64,000 nucleotides of DNA from Gloeophyllum trabeum ATCC 11539 (lineage: Eukaryota > Basidiomycota > Agaricomycetes > Gloeophyllales > Gloeophyllaceae). Position 1 is the first letter of the stretch. The number at the start of each line of letters is the position of its first letter. The stretch spans positions 1,433,448 to 1,497,447 of the forward strand of contig NW_006920412.1 of the NCBI RefSeq assembly GCF_000344685.1. The letters are read 5' to 3'. Below are positions 1 through 10,675 of the stretch, in pieces. The notes beneath the pieces were generated by a model, which searched no databases, was not told where the DNA came from, and saw only the letters and a list, made by a program, of their open reading frames with translations. The position numbers were made by a program, and so were the translations under genes.

Positions 1-733
1 GTGCAGCCAGTCCAATGCGGGAACCCAACGTAGCGGAGCGTTCTGTGGTGATTGCCTTTCAACCTCCATGGATCCTGTCGCCACAGGACATACAAAGCTT
101 TGTGAAACTGAATTCGGTCCGTACTTGTCATCGGGTGATCATGAAGTGCATCTTCCCAATAGACTCTCATCGGATCTATTAGTTCCCGTCCTTCGAAATG
201 GTTGAGGAGCAAGACAGATACTATCAGAGTGCACAGCGCGTTTGGGCTAAGGTTAGTTGGCGTATACTGGCCCATCGAGTGTTCCAATCTACCCGCCAAT
301 CGTTGTAGGTTTGGGATGTATGCTTCAACAAGCGATGCCCCTGGTTCGTCCTGTCATCCGGCTGTGACTGGGTCTTTGGTGCATTCACACCAGGTTTGTA
401 TCACTTGGCCTTATTTACCCCACTACTCAAATCCTGCAGGATGGACTAGAGCATTCGTATCCCCCGTCATCTCTATGACTCAAGACAACCCCAGCCCGCT
501 TGAGTGCCTGGTTTACTGGCTTGCATCCGCCAATGGAATACCTAATGCATGGATGATCCCGAAGGTGGGTGAAAGGCCACTGAACACCACTGTCGAGTCG
601 CCGTGCATTGCGTACGACCTCCTGCCTCACGACTCCGAGGGCGCCATGGAGCTTGCGCTCCTGATCTAGCATTCTGGTCCTCGTCCTGAATGTCACCAAT
701 CTCACGTGCTCTTCTTTCTTCCTAAATGCGTAG
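1..733. other. Left edge, no gene model resolved
   Basis: This stretch probably holds upstream exons or introns of the + strand gene whose last exons lie at 734-1202. A 155-codon reading frame is open from 202 to 669 on the + strand, but its translation has no family I recognise and I cannot join it convincingly to the exon at 734. A strong donor-like GTGGGT lies near 564 and an acceptor (gcgtag) ends at 733. The coding status of 202-669 is undecided. Confidence 0.3.
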
Positions 734-1202
734 GTGCCTGAACCTGTTCACCGATTGCCACCGGATCTCTTAATAGCCTCTCCTGGGGTTAGACTGAGCT
801 ATGCTGAGTCGGAATCGGACTGGGACGGAAAGAGTGAAGGTGAGTCGGTCGGAGCAAGTTGCGTGGCAAGCGGGCTGATTCTTCTTCTCACGAGACGCCG
901 CATCGTCCGCCGGCGTCGCGCGCGATGACGATGAACTCACCGACGTTATAAGCTGGGATCCGGCCGATACCATCAATAGGGGTAAACTGCCGCCTCCCAT
1001 CGCTGTACCAGCCCCTGCACAGAAAGTGTACGAGCGACTCCGGGAATGGCAAAACCGGGCGATACCAACGAACCCGCGCGCCAGCCCAGCACCCTCGGAT
1101 GCATCAGACGATTCAACCTCGTCAGAATGGTCTACGTATTCGAACCGGACGGTCATTGGCAAGCCTCGTGAAGGCAAGTGGAATGATGGAGGCGAGCCGT
1201 AA
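734..1202 (+). CDS. 3' end of an unidentified gene (5' part outside or unresolved)
   Basis: Two exons can be read: 734-839 and 895-1202, separated by a 55-nt intron with GTGAGT donor, CTGAT branch-like site and acceptor CGAG. The phase is kept across the junction. The encoded C-terminus is acidic, Ser/Pro-rich and probably disordered. It includes SYAESESDWDGKSE, then DDDELTDVISWDP, a proline stretch, a short helix-like VYERLREWQNRAIP, and a Ser/Asp-rich tail ending in GKWNDGGEP before TAA. I do not recognise the protein. The gene enters from the left and lies tail to tail with the cyclin gene 220 bases downstream. The upstream exon structure is uncertain. Confidence 0.5.
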
Positions 1203-1421
1203 TTAGCAGTGCAACAGAGCAAGTCGACAGATAATGTACAATGATGATACACTAGGGATCCATGGACGGGATACATAATATTGTACATGCAAGAGATAAT
1301 CGAGACAATCATTCCTCATCTCAGCTATCCCACGGGTTTCCATTCCTTTGACGGGGTGTTTCCGCCATAAGAAGAGTTGGGGGTTCTGCCCTGCAAAGCA
1401 GCATCCGGGACGTTGGTGCTG

Positions 1422-2680
1422 CTACTTACTTGGGCGAACGGTTGGTACAGCGGCTTGCGCGGGGAAACCGCTGGCGGCGTAACCTTAAAAACATGTTTAG
1501 AGGACAGCGCAACTGGAGATTATCGAACGTACCGCGACTACTGGCTGTAGGTATTCCGCGGAACCGGAGACATCCTGCGCATTGTAAAATTCTAAAAGGA
1601 TCGCCAGTGCATCTGATCGAAGTCTTCAGTTGAGCTTCAGGTAGTGGCATCAGATTCACGATCGCACCTGCTACACCCGCTAATTCCACTTCGTTGAAAG
1701 CAAAATGCTCTATCGCAAAACGCGAACCATTTGGTGAGGTGGCCTTATGCGAAGGTGGCGTAGGCAACGAGGATACCGGAGCCGGAGAAGACAGCCGAGC
1801 ATCCAACGACGCAGACTGAGGACCATCAGCCACTCGCTGAGCCAGAATATAGCATGCAGCGGCCACCACTCGAGGAGGATACAAGACGCAAAGCGGCGTG
1901 CGGTATCTTGTCTCGACAAGGCAGTTAGTAACGTCTGTCGATGGAAGTGCTAGTACTCACGAGTCGTTGGCAAAACTCCAGGCATACTCTTGGACAACAG
2001 GCTCATCTGGCAGAGCATCAAATAGGTCGACTAGCTCGGCGTGAGGGTTGTCAACCACGAAATCAAAACATAAGGCCTCCAACAGTGCCTCCTCAGTCTG
2101 GAGAATCATGGTCTGGCATAATTCTACCTCCTATTACAAGGTTGAATTGAGCACGTATTGAGGAAAAGCCTTGATTGCATACACTGCTGTCCGACTGCAC
2201 TTGGCTGGCATCGGCTCCTGTGACCTTCATGTGGTACACTTTGGCTACGTCGCGTAGCTTCCTGCCGCACTCCTCTGTCTTTGTCGCTAGAAATATGCAT
2301 GAAGCGGCAACATCCTGAAAGCACGGTATCATAGCGTAAATGGCGGTATAAAGAAGGCAAGGCATAATCGCACTTGTCGATGATAATCCTCCATGGAATA
2401 ACGCATGTAAAACCGATGGAACCATGTGGCAGCCGTGTACATTGCAGAACATGGCCTGAAGTGAATCATTCGGTGAGTTTGCTGGGCCGCAAACGTCCGT
2501 ATACGCTCACAGAGCTAGGGATGTTCCCAGCCGGAACAGAAACTCGACGCCTCTTGCCCGATCATAAAGCTCTCTCTCCAGGGCTATGCCTGACGTCTCT
2601 GCACTTGGTGTCGCACTCAGAGCAGTGAGCGGAAAGAGCCATTGTGAGGCGGTCGGTGAGGAATAGCCGATGGCACCCAT
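1422..2680 (-). CDS. Cyclin T/K-like protein (transcriptional CDK partner)
   Basis: About 285 residues from six exons. The N-terminal cyclin box reads through ASQWLFPLTALSATPS, LYDRARGVEFLFRLG, MYTAATWFHRFYMRY and DVAASCIFLATKTEECGRKL, typical of fungal T/K-type cyclins that pair with Cdk9/Cdk12-class kinases and promote RNA polymerase II CTD phosphorylation. The second fold follows: LQTEEALLEALCFDF, the PHAELVDLFDALP stretch, then YPPRVVAAACYILAQR. After a Ser/Pro linker it ends in AVPTVRPSK before TAG. I chose the ATG at 2680 (MGAIGYSSPTASQW); an in-frame ATG at 2785 would add 35 residues of unlike composition. It is divergently placed from the membrane-protein gene at 2937. Whether it is cyclin T, K or L cannot be settled by eye. 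Confidence 0.75.
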
Positions 2681-2936
2681 AGCAAACGTGTTTTGCAGCT
2701 GTAAGGAAGCCAAGCCACTGGCCTCGCAGGCTGTGGCGCAGCGAAAGCTTCCAGCACAGGTCTTTGTGGCGGCCACGTGGCTCACCGCCAGAATCCCGAG
2801 ACAAGATCGTCACGCAGATCCACGCAGGCTTCCGCAATTCGCTCGACTTGAAGCACCTTCCGCCTGTGCATACCTGACAAATGTAAATGTCGCACAAGCT
2901 CCCTGCTACTACAGCAACTATAACAGCTCGCATGTT

Positions 2937-5821
2937 ATGTGGAACCGCGGACCGCGATCGTCTTTCATTCGACATGGCGGTCTAAGCCGACCGGGATTTA
3001 CTCCATCGCGCTTGGTGCGTGTTTGTGTCTTGTGGTGCTTCCAATATTACTCGGCTAGATAATTTGTGAGTTCTCATACGAATGTAGCTACTATCCAGAC
3101 TACACGACGTACTCGGTGCTCGGTTCAATCCAGGCGTCCCGCGTCCTGCGCCATTCAAGCCGCTAACAGCCCGGACACGGCGTAGGTTTGCTGGTAAAGG
3201 CGAAATATTTCTCACAGTTCTTTTTGTGCCTACGGCCGTACAGGGGACACCTGACGCCCTACAAGTTAAATTTCCCTCGCTTGATTACTTGCTCCTTCCC
3301 GCTGGCTAGGATCACGGAGAAGTCTTCATTTGCGGGATCCTCCCCGCCCCCGAGCTGGCGGGGCTTGTTCTCGGACTATTGTTGACTGCGTACTGCGCTA
3401 TATCCTGGCTCCTGGAGCTCGGGTTCCCTCAAAGGCGTGTTCAACACATGCGCGGAGAAGAAGCGTTCGCGCCTGACCTCGGACATACCCAGGCACAACC
3501 CGATTAACCGAGAACTGTTCGCACAGCTCGTAGCGGAAGATTCCAGAGTCGATTGTCTTCCGACTGCTGTTCCACAAGATAGGGAATAGTTAGTGTCCAA
3601 TCACTGCCGTCACTTGGACAGGGATTGGCGCATACGACGTTTTCAGTGGCCCACTAACTGAAGGACTGTGGGAGATCGATATCATGAGTCGACATCCCGA
3701 ATACCTACTGGTGCCGTCGTTGGTCAACGTAGTGCGTCGTACCTGAACCTCGGTACTGTATCTACTCTCGATCTTTTTCTTGTCTCATGCTCTTATCCGA
3801 CAGATCTGTATGAAGCACATGAGGCGCAAGAATACATGTTGACTTCTCCCTTATATCATCACGTAACGACATCAACGAGGACAGTACTCCGAAACCTCCG
3901 TAATCCACTCGTCGCTCTATGTTTATCGTCGTGAGTTTCGAAGACCCACTTCCACAGCATCTCATACACGTATGCGTCCGTTCATGTTCCCTGTTGCTCA
4001 GATTTCCTATTGTCCGCTCTAATTATGGTGCTTTTATTCTGGTCGGTATTCTGGTCAACCGAGTTCCCTGGCATTCATGAACAAGGAGCGTCCGTGGTTA
4101 CTAGTCGTTCATTCGTGTCATCTCCGCTGTTTAAGGTTTCAAGGCATCACTCCACAGCCTTGGAAGTTCGTGGAAATCCTCAAAATATAACGTCTAACGC
4201 AGGTGGTTCCCACCGGGTCCTAGTTGTTTCTGTGCCACGCAGCCAGTGAAGACGCCGCTGACAATGACAATCAGCATTGCGTGCAGCAGCGCTTAGATTT
4301 GGATCCAGTGGTGTATGTGGTAAACAAGCTCAGCCAGATAGAATGTATCTTTTTTCTAAGTGGTATGTATGTTCACAAAATGCGCTGTATCTATTGGGCA
4401 CCAATTTACAGTAAAGCGGACATGTGAAAGCGTACTATCATCGATCGGGGCGCCAAGCTAGCGACACAACAATCCCTTCAATTATTCCATCTTTGTGTCA
4501 CCTCGCTCGAGCGCACTCAGGACAGAACCTGTCATAAGTGACATCTGCCACGCAAAAAGATTGAGTGAACGACGGTGGCGTAGAATTTCTCTTATGCTCA
4601 CCATATGTCTCTGGATGTTGACGACTGTACGGACCATGGATGAGCGGGTTATTCTACATCCCGTTACCAACGTACTCACTATTGCCAGCAGGTCTTCCGG
4701 CAGTCGGGACAATCCGGGGGATGGGCGATACTGAATTTACACCACCTCTCTTCGCAGTTGATCTGCAAGACCTTAGTGTTCGTCTCGACGTTCCGCAAGA
4801 CCCACTCACGAATTCAGCGGGCTAAGCCACTTGTCAGTATTGAGGTGGTCGCAAGCAGGCGATAACACTTACAGCGTATATGACATGGCCACAAAGTCGG
4901 TAGCGGTAGTTGACGCTGTGACAGAACACAGGTGAGGTTCATAGACGATATGCGCCTTCCAATGTCGTACCGGCGCTCTTTGCACATTGTTACTTGCGGA
5001 AGGTGACAGAGGGGATGAGGTCTGATGGACATGTCTTTGCAATTAGCCGCATTTTATACCCTTCCGGATGTTTTCTGGGAAGAATCAATATCTTCCCCGA
5101 CACTAGAGATATTGAACGCCTCGGGTCTGCTACCAGGTAGTATCCGATGGGTTCTACCGCTGTGAGTTCATCCGCGCCAATCCGTCGTAGATCGCTCACT
5201 TCCGAACATGTCCCAGATGGTGTCAAGCAAGATTCCCGAAGCTTGGGTCGGTTTCCCCTGGCGATCATTATCCTGCCCGAGAATGACGCTGGACATCTCA
5301 GCCACATTTTGCGGTACAGACACGCGAGATACGCTAAAACGTTAAAACCCAAATCCTTGCTCCGAGGTTGTACTATCTGATCAGAAGCCATTCGGGTCAC
5401 TGGGGCGCAGATCCGGGACTTGAAGCACCGCATAGTACCGAATGAGCGACCCCTTAGGATCAGACTCCCTTCCAATAGGAGCCTCTCATTCATCCACTAC
5501 GCGCACGGTACATGTCAGCGTTCAACCACACCACCTTGATCTGGAACATCACCAATGAGTCGATACTGGTCCTCTTATACACCCCCACAAACACTGGCAC
5601 CAGCGCACCTCCACTATATCACTGTGCTTCGCCGTTTCGACGACTTCTTACAGACCAACGCATCGGGCAATCGGGCCTTGCGGACGCGTTGGCTTACTGA
5701 ACCGAAACGCAGAATATACTGTGGCACGTTGCCGGAGCCTCCGGGTTGGAGGCTTCACATGCTCCCGCTCCTTATAGCACTATGGCAGAGGAGCGTGGCT
5801 CGACGTTGCATCTTCCACTAA
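2937..5821 (+). CDS. Unidentified multi-exon membrane protein
   Basis: No family recognised. From ATG 2937 (MWNRGPRSSF...) frame-consistent exons can be chained. A 44-nt intron (GTGCGTG...GGCTAG) leads to IICEFSYECSYYPDY. A 56-nt intron leads to FAGKGEIFLTVLFVPTAV. A 45-nt intron at 3265-3309 leads to a hydrophobic helix around ELAGLVLGLLLTAYCAISW. Two further introns lead to NPINRELFAQLV and then GAYDVFSGPLTEGLWEID. Further coding-like segments are another predicted membrane helix near 4012-4070 (FLLSALIMVLLFWSVFW), about 4256-4340 (DLDPVVYVVNKLSQIE), about 4925-5137 (FAHCYLRKVTEGM, INIFPDTRDIERL) and a last exon about 5560-5821 containing RRIYCGTLPEPPGWRL. TAA 5819-5821 lies about 190 bp from the end of the convergent eIF2B gene, as expected for one gene filling this gap. 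Internal exons between 3750 and 5500 are incomplete in my reading, and two genes remain possible. Confidence 0.45.
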
Positions 5822-6006
5822 ACTTCGAGACTTACCAAGAAGGTAGACATTGCACACGCCTCGAGGATATCTCAATCGCTCATCGGGTAGGATCAGTCAT
5901 ACATGATTTATCGTAAACTCTATCGCGAAACAGAGATATGTAGCGCGTGATGAGCTAGGATACAGCGCAAACAGACGTATACAAAGGCCTACTGGAAAAC
6001 GCGGGA

Positions 6007-7552
6007 TCATCCAGCAAACATGCCAACGAGATACTGGCTCACACCCTCAGGAGTGAGAATACCAACATCCGAAAATACGAGAGAGATAAGATCCGGCCTG
6101 AATCGAACGAAACACGTGAATTCCACGCCCGGCGAACCAAGAAGAAGACGAACATGGTGTAGTCAACTCTGGGATTCCGAAGTATTTGCTCAGGGGTCAT
6201 AGCCAGCTGAGATGAAGATGCAGAGCTCTCCGTCCTCTTGAAAGGCAATTGTCGTGTCGGTATGGGGTTCGAAGAACCCACCGGACTCGGAGCCACGGAT
6301 GGCCTCGCAGTCAGTACCGGAGACAATCGCTGTGCGTGGCGTGGAAACGACAGAATGTCATCATTGTGCGTCGGTAGATCATATTGCGATAAGGGGAAGA
6401 GACGATGGAATTTGTAACTGAAATATGTGAGTCGAGTGCCTTGCAAAAATGAAGAACGCATAAAACCTCACCTCTCTGCTAGAGCATAGAATGGCTTTTT
6501 AGCAGCCTTGGCTATTATAGCTATCTGGTTGCTGCCTACGGCGTTAATAAGACCCCCGCTTTCGACTACAGCTTCAGATCCAACAAGTATGAAGTCCACC
6601 ATGTCCATGACATAAGCTACTGCCGAATCAAGGACCATGGTACAAGGAATGCCGGCCGCTGTCAAAGCCTCGTATGTTTTGACACTGTAAGACAAATTAA
6701 TAAATACAACGGACACGCTTGAAGACACAGGATGTGCGGTCCGTACCCTAGACCACGTGGTCGAGCTTCCGTCACGTAGACGGATATTCGCTTTTGCTTG
6801 TGAGCCCGAAGCAACGTCTGCATCACCACTCGCGAGTATGAATGAGTTAGTATCTGTGCTCCGCTTTAAGCTTCGAATCCGGATCCAAAGGATGGGTGGA
6901 CAACTACCACGGAATCATCCTTGATGAAGTCCAAAGCCAGCTCTGAAATCTTTCCGCGGAAAGTTAAGGCTTCTGCAGCATAGTCCTGGCCCTGTTTGAC
7001 TAGCTTCGTCTTGAGATCGGCGAAATTCTTAAAATGTGAGGAACTTGTATGAGCATGATTCGAGCAAAGGACATCGAGAGCTCACGTCTGACTCATGCGG
7101 GAAGAGCGTAACGAAAGCAATGAACAGCTCAGTTCCTGCATTCAGACTGATGGGATTCGTCGTCCTTTTCTTGAGAATTTCAGCGGCTTCGTGGAGCTCC
7201 TTGACGAGCTCGAACATGGTGCCGGCTTCGGCATATAAGAAAACAATCGTTTTTCTGCCACTTTGACTTACCTTTGGAATGTTCGATTAATTCTGTGAGT
7301 GCAAGGATTGCAGCCAAAGGTGTAGCAATCTGGTTCAGTCGACGCAGATTAATGTCACAGCCTGCAGAGGTTCACATGATATTGTACTTCTTCATTCTCG
7401 AGAATACGTTGGTAGGATGCATAAACGTCAAACCCCTGTTGGCTTAGACTTCCGGATGGATCTTCAAGGATCGTCGTCGGTACAGCAGAGCTGCTTTTCA
7501 GCGCCTGGATGGGAGAATGCGCGACTGGCATGTTACCAGAGCCTTGGACCAT
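6007..7552 (-). CDS. GCN3: Translation initiation factor eIF2B subunit alpha
   Basis: Regulatory alpha subunit of the eIF2B guanine-nucleotide exchange complex, which recycles eIF2-GDP and senses eIF2-alpha phosphorylation. Readable blocks in order are [48 protein letters not shown] with [17 protein letters not shown], a helical [18 protein letters not shown] segment, [18 protein letters not shown], the Rossmann part with [16 protein letters not shown] and [16 protein letters not shown], and the C-terminus [13 protein letters not shown] to [13 protein letters not shown], ending FAG before TGA. About 385 residues and eight exons, with introns of 50-70 nt. The ATG at 7552 gives an N-terminal extension of about 40 residues before the conserved FDVYASY; another in-frame ATG lies at 7531. 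The neighbours are functionally unrelated. Confidence 0.9.
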
Positions 7553-9017
7553 GGTGTTTGGTCAGATGCAAGTGGTATAGTCTGTACTACGGATTAATTA
7601 CTGACCGTAGATCAGGTATATTTGGCGTCTGCTGCAGTGTACTGAGTCAGGCTCGGACGGAATGACTGTGACGCAATGAGGTCGTGACGTGACAGCTAGT
7701 ACAGTAAGTCCGCGCGCGTGAGCTATGCAAGTTCGCAGAATGAACTCTGCATCCTGCATGATTGCCTTGTTCCGACCTTATATACGACCAACTGCAGCTG
7801 GCTTACGTGCCAGGGCCTCTTTCATGGAATTCAGCGACTTCTGGGCTCAGCATACACGGTCTGAATACAGCTTCTTGCCAGCCCACGAACTTTAGCCTAT
7901 CATACAGTACTTGGTGCCGTTCTCGGCTTCTCTTGTCCGCGGAGAAGAATATACACAATTCAATTGAATTGGGCTGACACTTGGTCAACTTCTGACGCCT
8001 TTCCGGTGGCAAATCATCTCGCGTGTCGGGAATTCCAGGATGCCACCTTCAAGCGCATCCAGCCTGGAGTGTTCCTGCTCATGGTTGAAAACATTCATGC
8101 TGTAATTCACAGCGAAACTTAGAGCGTTCGGGATAGCTATGGCGTCGCAACCATCTCTTGACGATCCACTGGTTCTTACCTGTGCGGCTTTCTTTTCCCC
8201 AAGCGCCGTCAGTTTAAGTGTTCGTGCGACCGATCGTCGATCCAGAGTGCATCGCTTTTGTCCAATATAGTCTGTTGCTAAGAGAGAAAAGTGGAATGGG
8301 TCGGACGGAGGAGAATCTGTTGTTTCAGATCTGCTATGAAGTCATTGAACGTCAAATAGCGACTGCTCATCCGCGTACCACAGAAAAGCAAAGTCAAGGC
8401 GGCTGAACACAAGGGGGAAAGCACACGAAAGATAGCATCAGGCCACTGAGTAAGATATCACCGGGTATATAGAGAGCTTGCGAAGATAGGAATAAGGGTG
8501 CCGCCCAGACGCCCTTCAAGAGCCCACAGAGCGTTACTAGGTAATCGTTTCTTGTTCTCAGGAAGGGCCGACACCAGCTGCGGCATCGGCCGTGTTAGAA
8601 CGCTGGAAAAGGAAACAGGGCACACTGACCGCGGGAGCAAATATCCTTTTCTGACGATGAGGACGCCAAAAAGTGCCAAAGAACGCCGAACGTCGTTGCA
8701 CGTTTTACGTTGACCACGGTCCTTATGCCGCCACAATCGGTTGCGATAGCCCGGGCCCAATTTTACGACTGGGCCCACGCCCGGCCCTGCCAGCGCTCTC
8801 ACTCAAAACGCGACTCCCTTCCCTGCGCCCTCGTCCGCTCAGCCCAAGGCCCTGGACAATCCCCTGGTTCGCGCCTTCAATCAACATCTGCGAGCGGGCA
8901 GGCAGCAGCGTGTATCTGCAAGTCATAGCTATAATAACTTACACGATCTTGGAGCCCGTCGCCTTTTAAATCCACTCCGTAAGATTCCCCCTGCACGGTC
9001 TCTTTCTTTCACGTAAA
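7553..9017. other. Gene-poor stretch with possible minus-strand exons
   Basis: No gene is supported with confidence. On the minus strand, a stretch ending in TLKLTALGEKKAAQ (near 8170-8225) is followed by a good GTAAGAAC donor. An open segment with DRLKFVGWQEAVFRP runs down to a stop at 7803. These could be parts of an uncharacterised gene, but the pieces do not chain cleanly. A 114-codon minus-strand frame at 8458-8802 is Arg/Pro-rich and not convincing. The right part probably includes the promoter of the single-exon ORF at 9018. Confidence 0.25.
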
Positions 9018-9701
9018 ATGCTCAACAAAGTACACAGCATTCGCCACAGCCGTCTCCCAGTCTTCAAAATGTCCTCCTCGGGTCCCCCGCCTCAACTAGT
9101 CTTTTCCAGTGATGTCCGTAACATGGATGACTGGGCCAAACGCACCGGGATCCCGCTCACCACGGCTGACGCGCTGGGCCTCAACTATGCGCGAGCACGA
9201 CGCTGGCTATTGTCTCTGAAGGCTCAGCTGCTCCAGATGGGCTGGAGGGACGTCACCCCCGCCGATCCCCGCATGTTATTCACCATCGAATTGCCTACGC
9301 CATACCGCTCATCAAGCGGCGTCCCACGAAGTCCGAACATGCGCCTTCAACTGCCCGCGAACGCGTCTACCTTCTTCTCTCCAGAGAGGCGCGTTCAATG
9401 GCAGATGGTCTTCCATAGCGCGCTGTTTCCAGCGATGCGCCACACCGTGACGCCGATCGCAGACATATTGCACTTGTTGCAATGTCTGCTTACTGGGATG
9501 CTCGTACTTGTCAAGGAAGAGCACTCGCCAGAGGAGGGGCTGTACCGCACCATACGTGCTTTGCCGCCGGCGGACTGGGTTAGCTCCCACGAAGCCGCGC
9601 TGACAGAAGTCTTCGGGTCCGCGCACTACAGGCAGTTGTTTAAGGCTGCCAACGACAACCGCATCGCCTTCAAGCTGGAGCACGAGCCCGTCCGTCGTTA
9701 A
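9018..9701 (+). CDS. Hypothetical protein, single exon
   Basis: An uninterrupted 227-codon frame with no recognised domain. The N-terminus up to the second methionine (MLNKVHSIRHSRLPVFKM) is short, basic and hydroxylated, so it could be a mitochondrial presequence. Starting instead at the ATG at 9069 gives MSSSGPPPQLVFSS and a 210-residue protein. The middle contains a helical WAKRTGIPLTTADALGL stretch, basic YARARRWLLSLKAQLL, and later hydrophobic ADILHLLQCLLTGMLVLV. The end is HEPVRR before TAA. Unlike most neighbours it has no intron, which suggests either a young gene or a lineage-specific one. Function unknown. Confidence 0.5.
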   Translation: MLNKVHSIRHSRLPVFKMSSSGPPPQLVFSSDVRNMDDWAKRTGIPLTTADALGLNYARARRWLLSLKAQLLQMGWRDVTPADPRMLFTIELPTPYRSSSGVPRSPNMRLQLPANASTFFSPERRVQWQMVFHSALFPAMRHTVTPIADILHLLQCLLTGMLVLVKEEHSPEEGLYRTIRALPPADWVSSHEAALTEVFGSAHYRQLFKAANDNRIAFKLEHEPVRR

Positions 9702-10675
9702 CAGACGAAGCGTATTGGTCTTCACGGCAAGTATAGCATTCTTGTCTTCTCGTGATGGATGCTAAATTAAGTTGAATCTACTAGGGTTCTCGAACCTTGC
9801 CACGAGGTGCTGGCCATCATCAATCCGGCGCACCACATTAACGTCTCAAGCTGTTTTGCTATGTTCAACCTGTCGCATATTTATCTGCTGCTCGATGTGT
9901 TATATTGCTTTCGACCTTCGTACGCCTCGCCTGCACTAATTATGGTACGACTTAGTCTCTATAATGACTTACATTCGGCGGACTCCTTTATATTTCTGAC
10001 ACTTGGTCCCTTGCCATCGCGTCCGTCCACCTAATTGTCTCGTAGATTATGCCACTTCCAAGCATCATGGTATGCGAGCCTAGTATATACATAGGTTAAA
10101 GGCGTAGCTCTGATCAAAAAGACTCGTTGCGGGCAGCACGTCTGCCGCCTGTTTTCAATGCGCTCGGGGGACGTTTGACGGAACCTACGTGAACCGTGTT
10201 GGGACTTAGCAATGCCCTTTACCAACCAAGATCTCTTCGATGGGTAGAAGTTTGTGCGGTTTGTCAGCTCAGCCGGAACACGTTTTTCTGAGTCGGGCGT
10301 GTCATATGGACAAAACTGTGCTCAGAGTCATGACCACTACTGCCCGGTCGTTCAACTCGAAGAATTCTTTCCGTACGCGTCAGAGGCCGAGTAGCAAACA
10401 CGCACACCATTTACAAGAAAGAAGATATGGGACCTGCAATGTGCTCCTTGCGTCCCCGGGTGGCAGCGGCCTTTGTCAAAGTGCATCCAGCCCGAGCGCC
10501 GTCAGGCTTGATCAGGGCGCACAGTAGAAGACAAGAAGTGCGGTCGGCTACGTGACGACCAATGGTAAGGTGAAGAGCCGGTTTTCGGAAGCATTGCATC
10601 AATTTCGGTACCGCAGCACGTGTCTTTGGGCCGAAGCCAAAACTTGCGATCATTGCCTTTCAGCTGCGCGCCACC
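9702..10675. other. Intergenic, no gene seen
   Basis: AT-richer stretch just after the single-exon ORF, then the 5' flank of MAP1. Short open frames on both strands (for example 10240-10527 + and 10411-10653 -) have no family resemblance and no supporting splice pattern. Confidence 0.5.

Noticed and set aside
770..1312. 180-codon minus-strand open frame
   Set aside because: Antisense to the spliced + strand exons at 734-1202, whose phase-consistent intron is better evidence.
3060..3150. tRNA-like B-box (GGTTCAATCC) near 3121
   Set aside because: No A-box at the right distance and no cloverleaf. The bases are within an exon/intron of the membrane-protein gene.
4990..5493. 167-codon minus-strand open frame
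   Set aside because: It lies antisense to better coding-like + strand segments (INIFPDTRDIERL and neighbours), has no splice context and no family resemblance.
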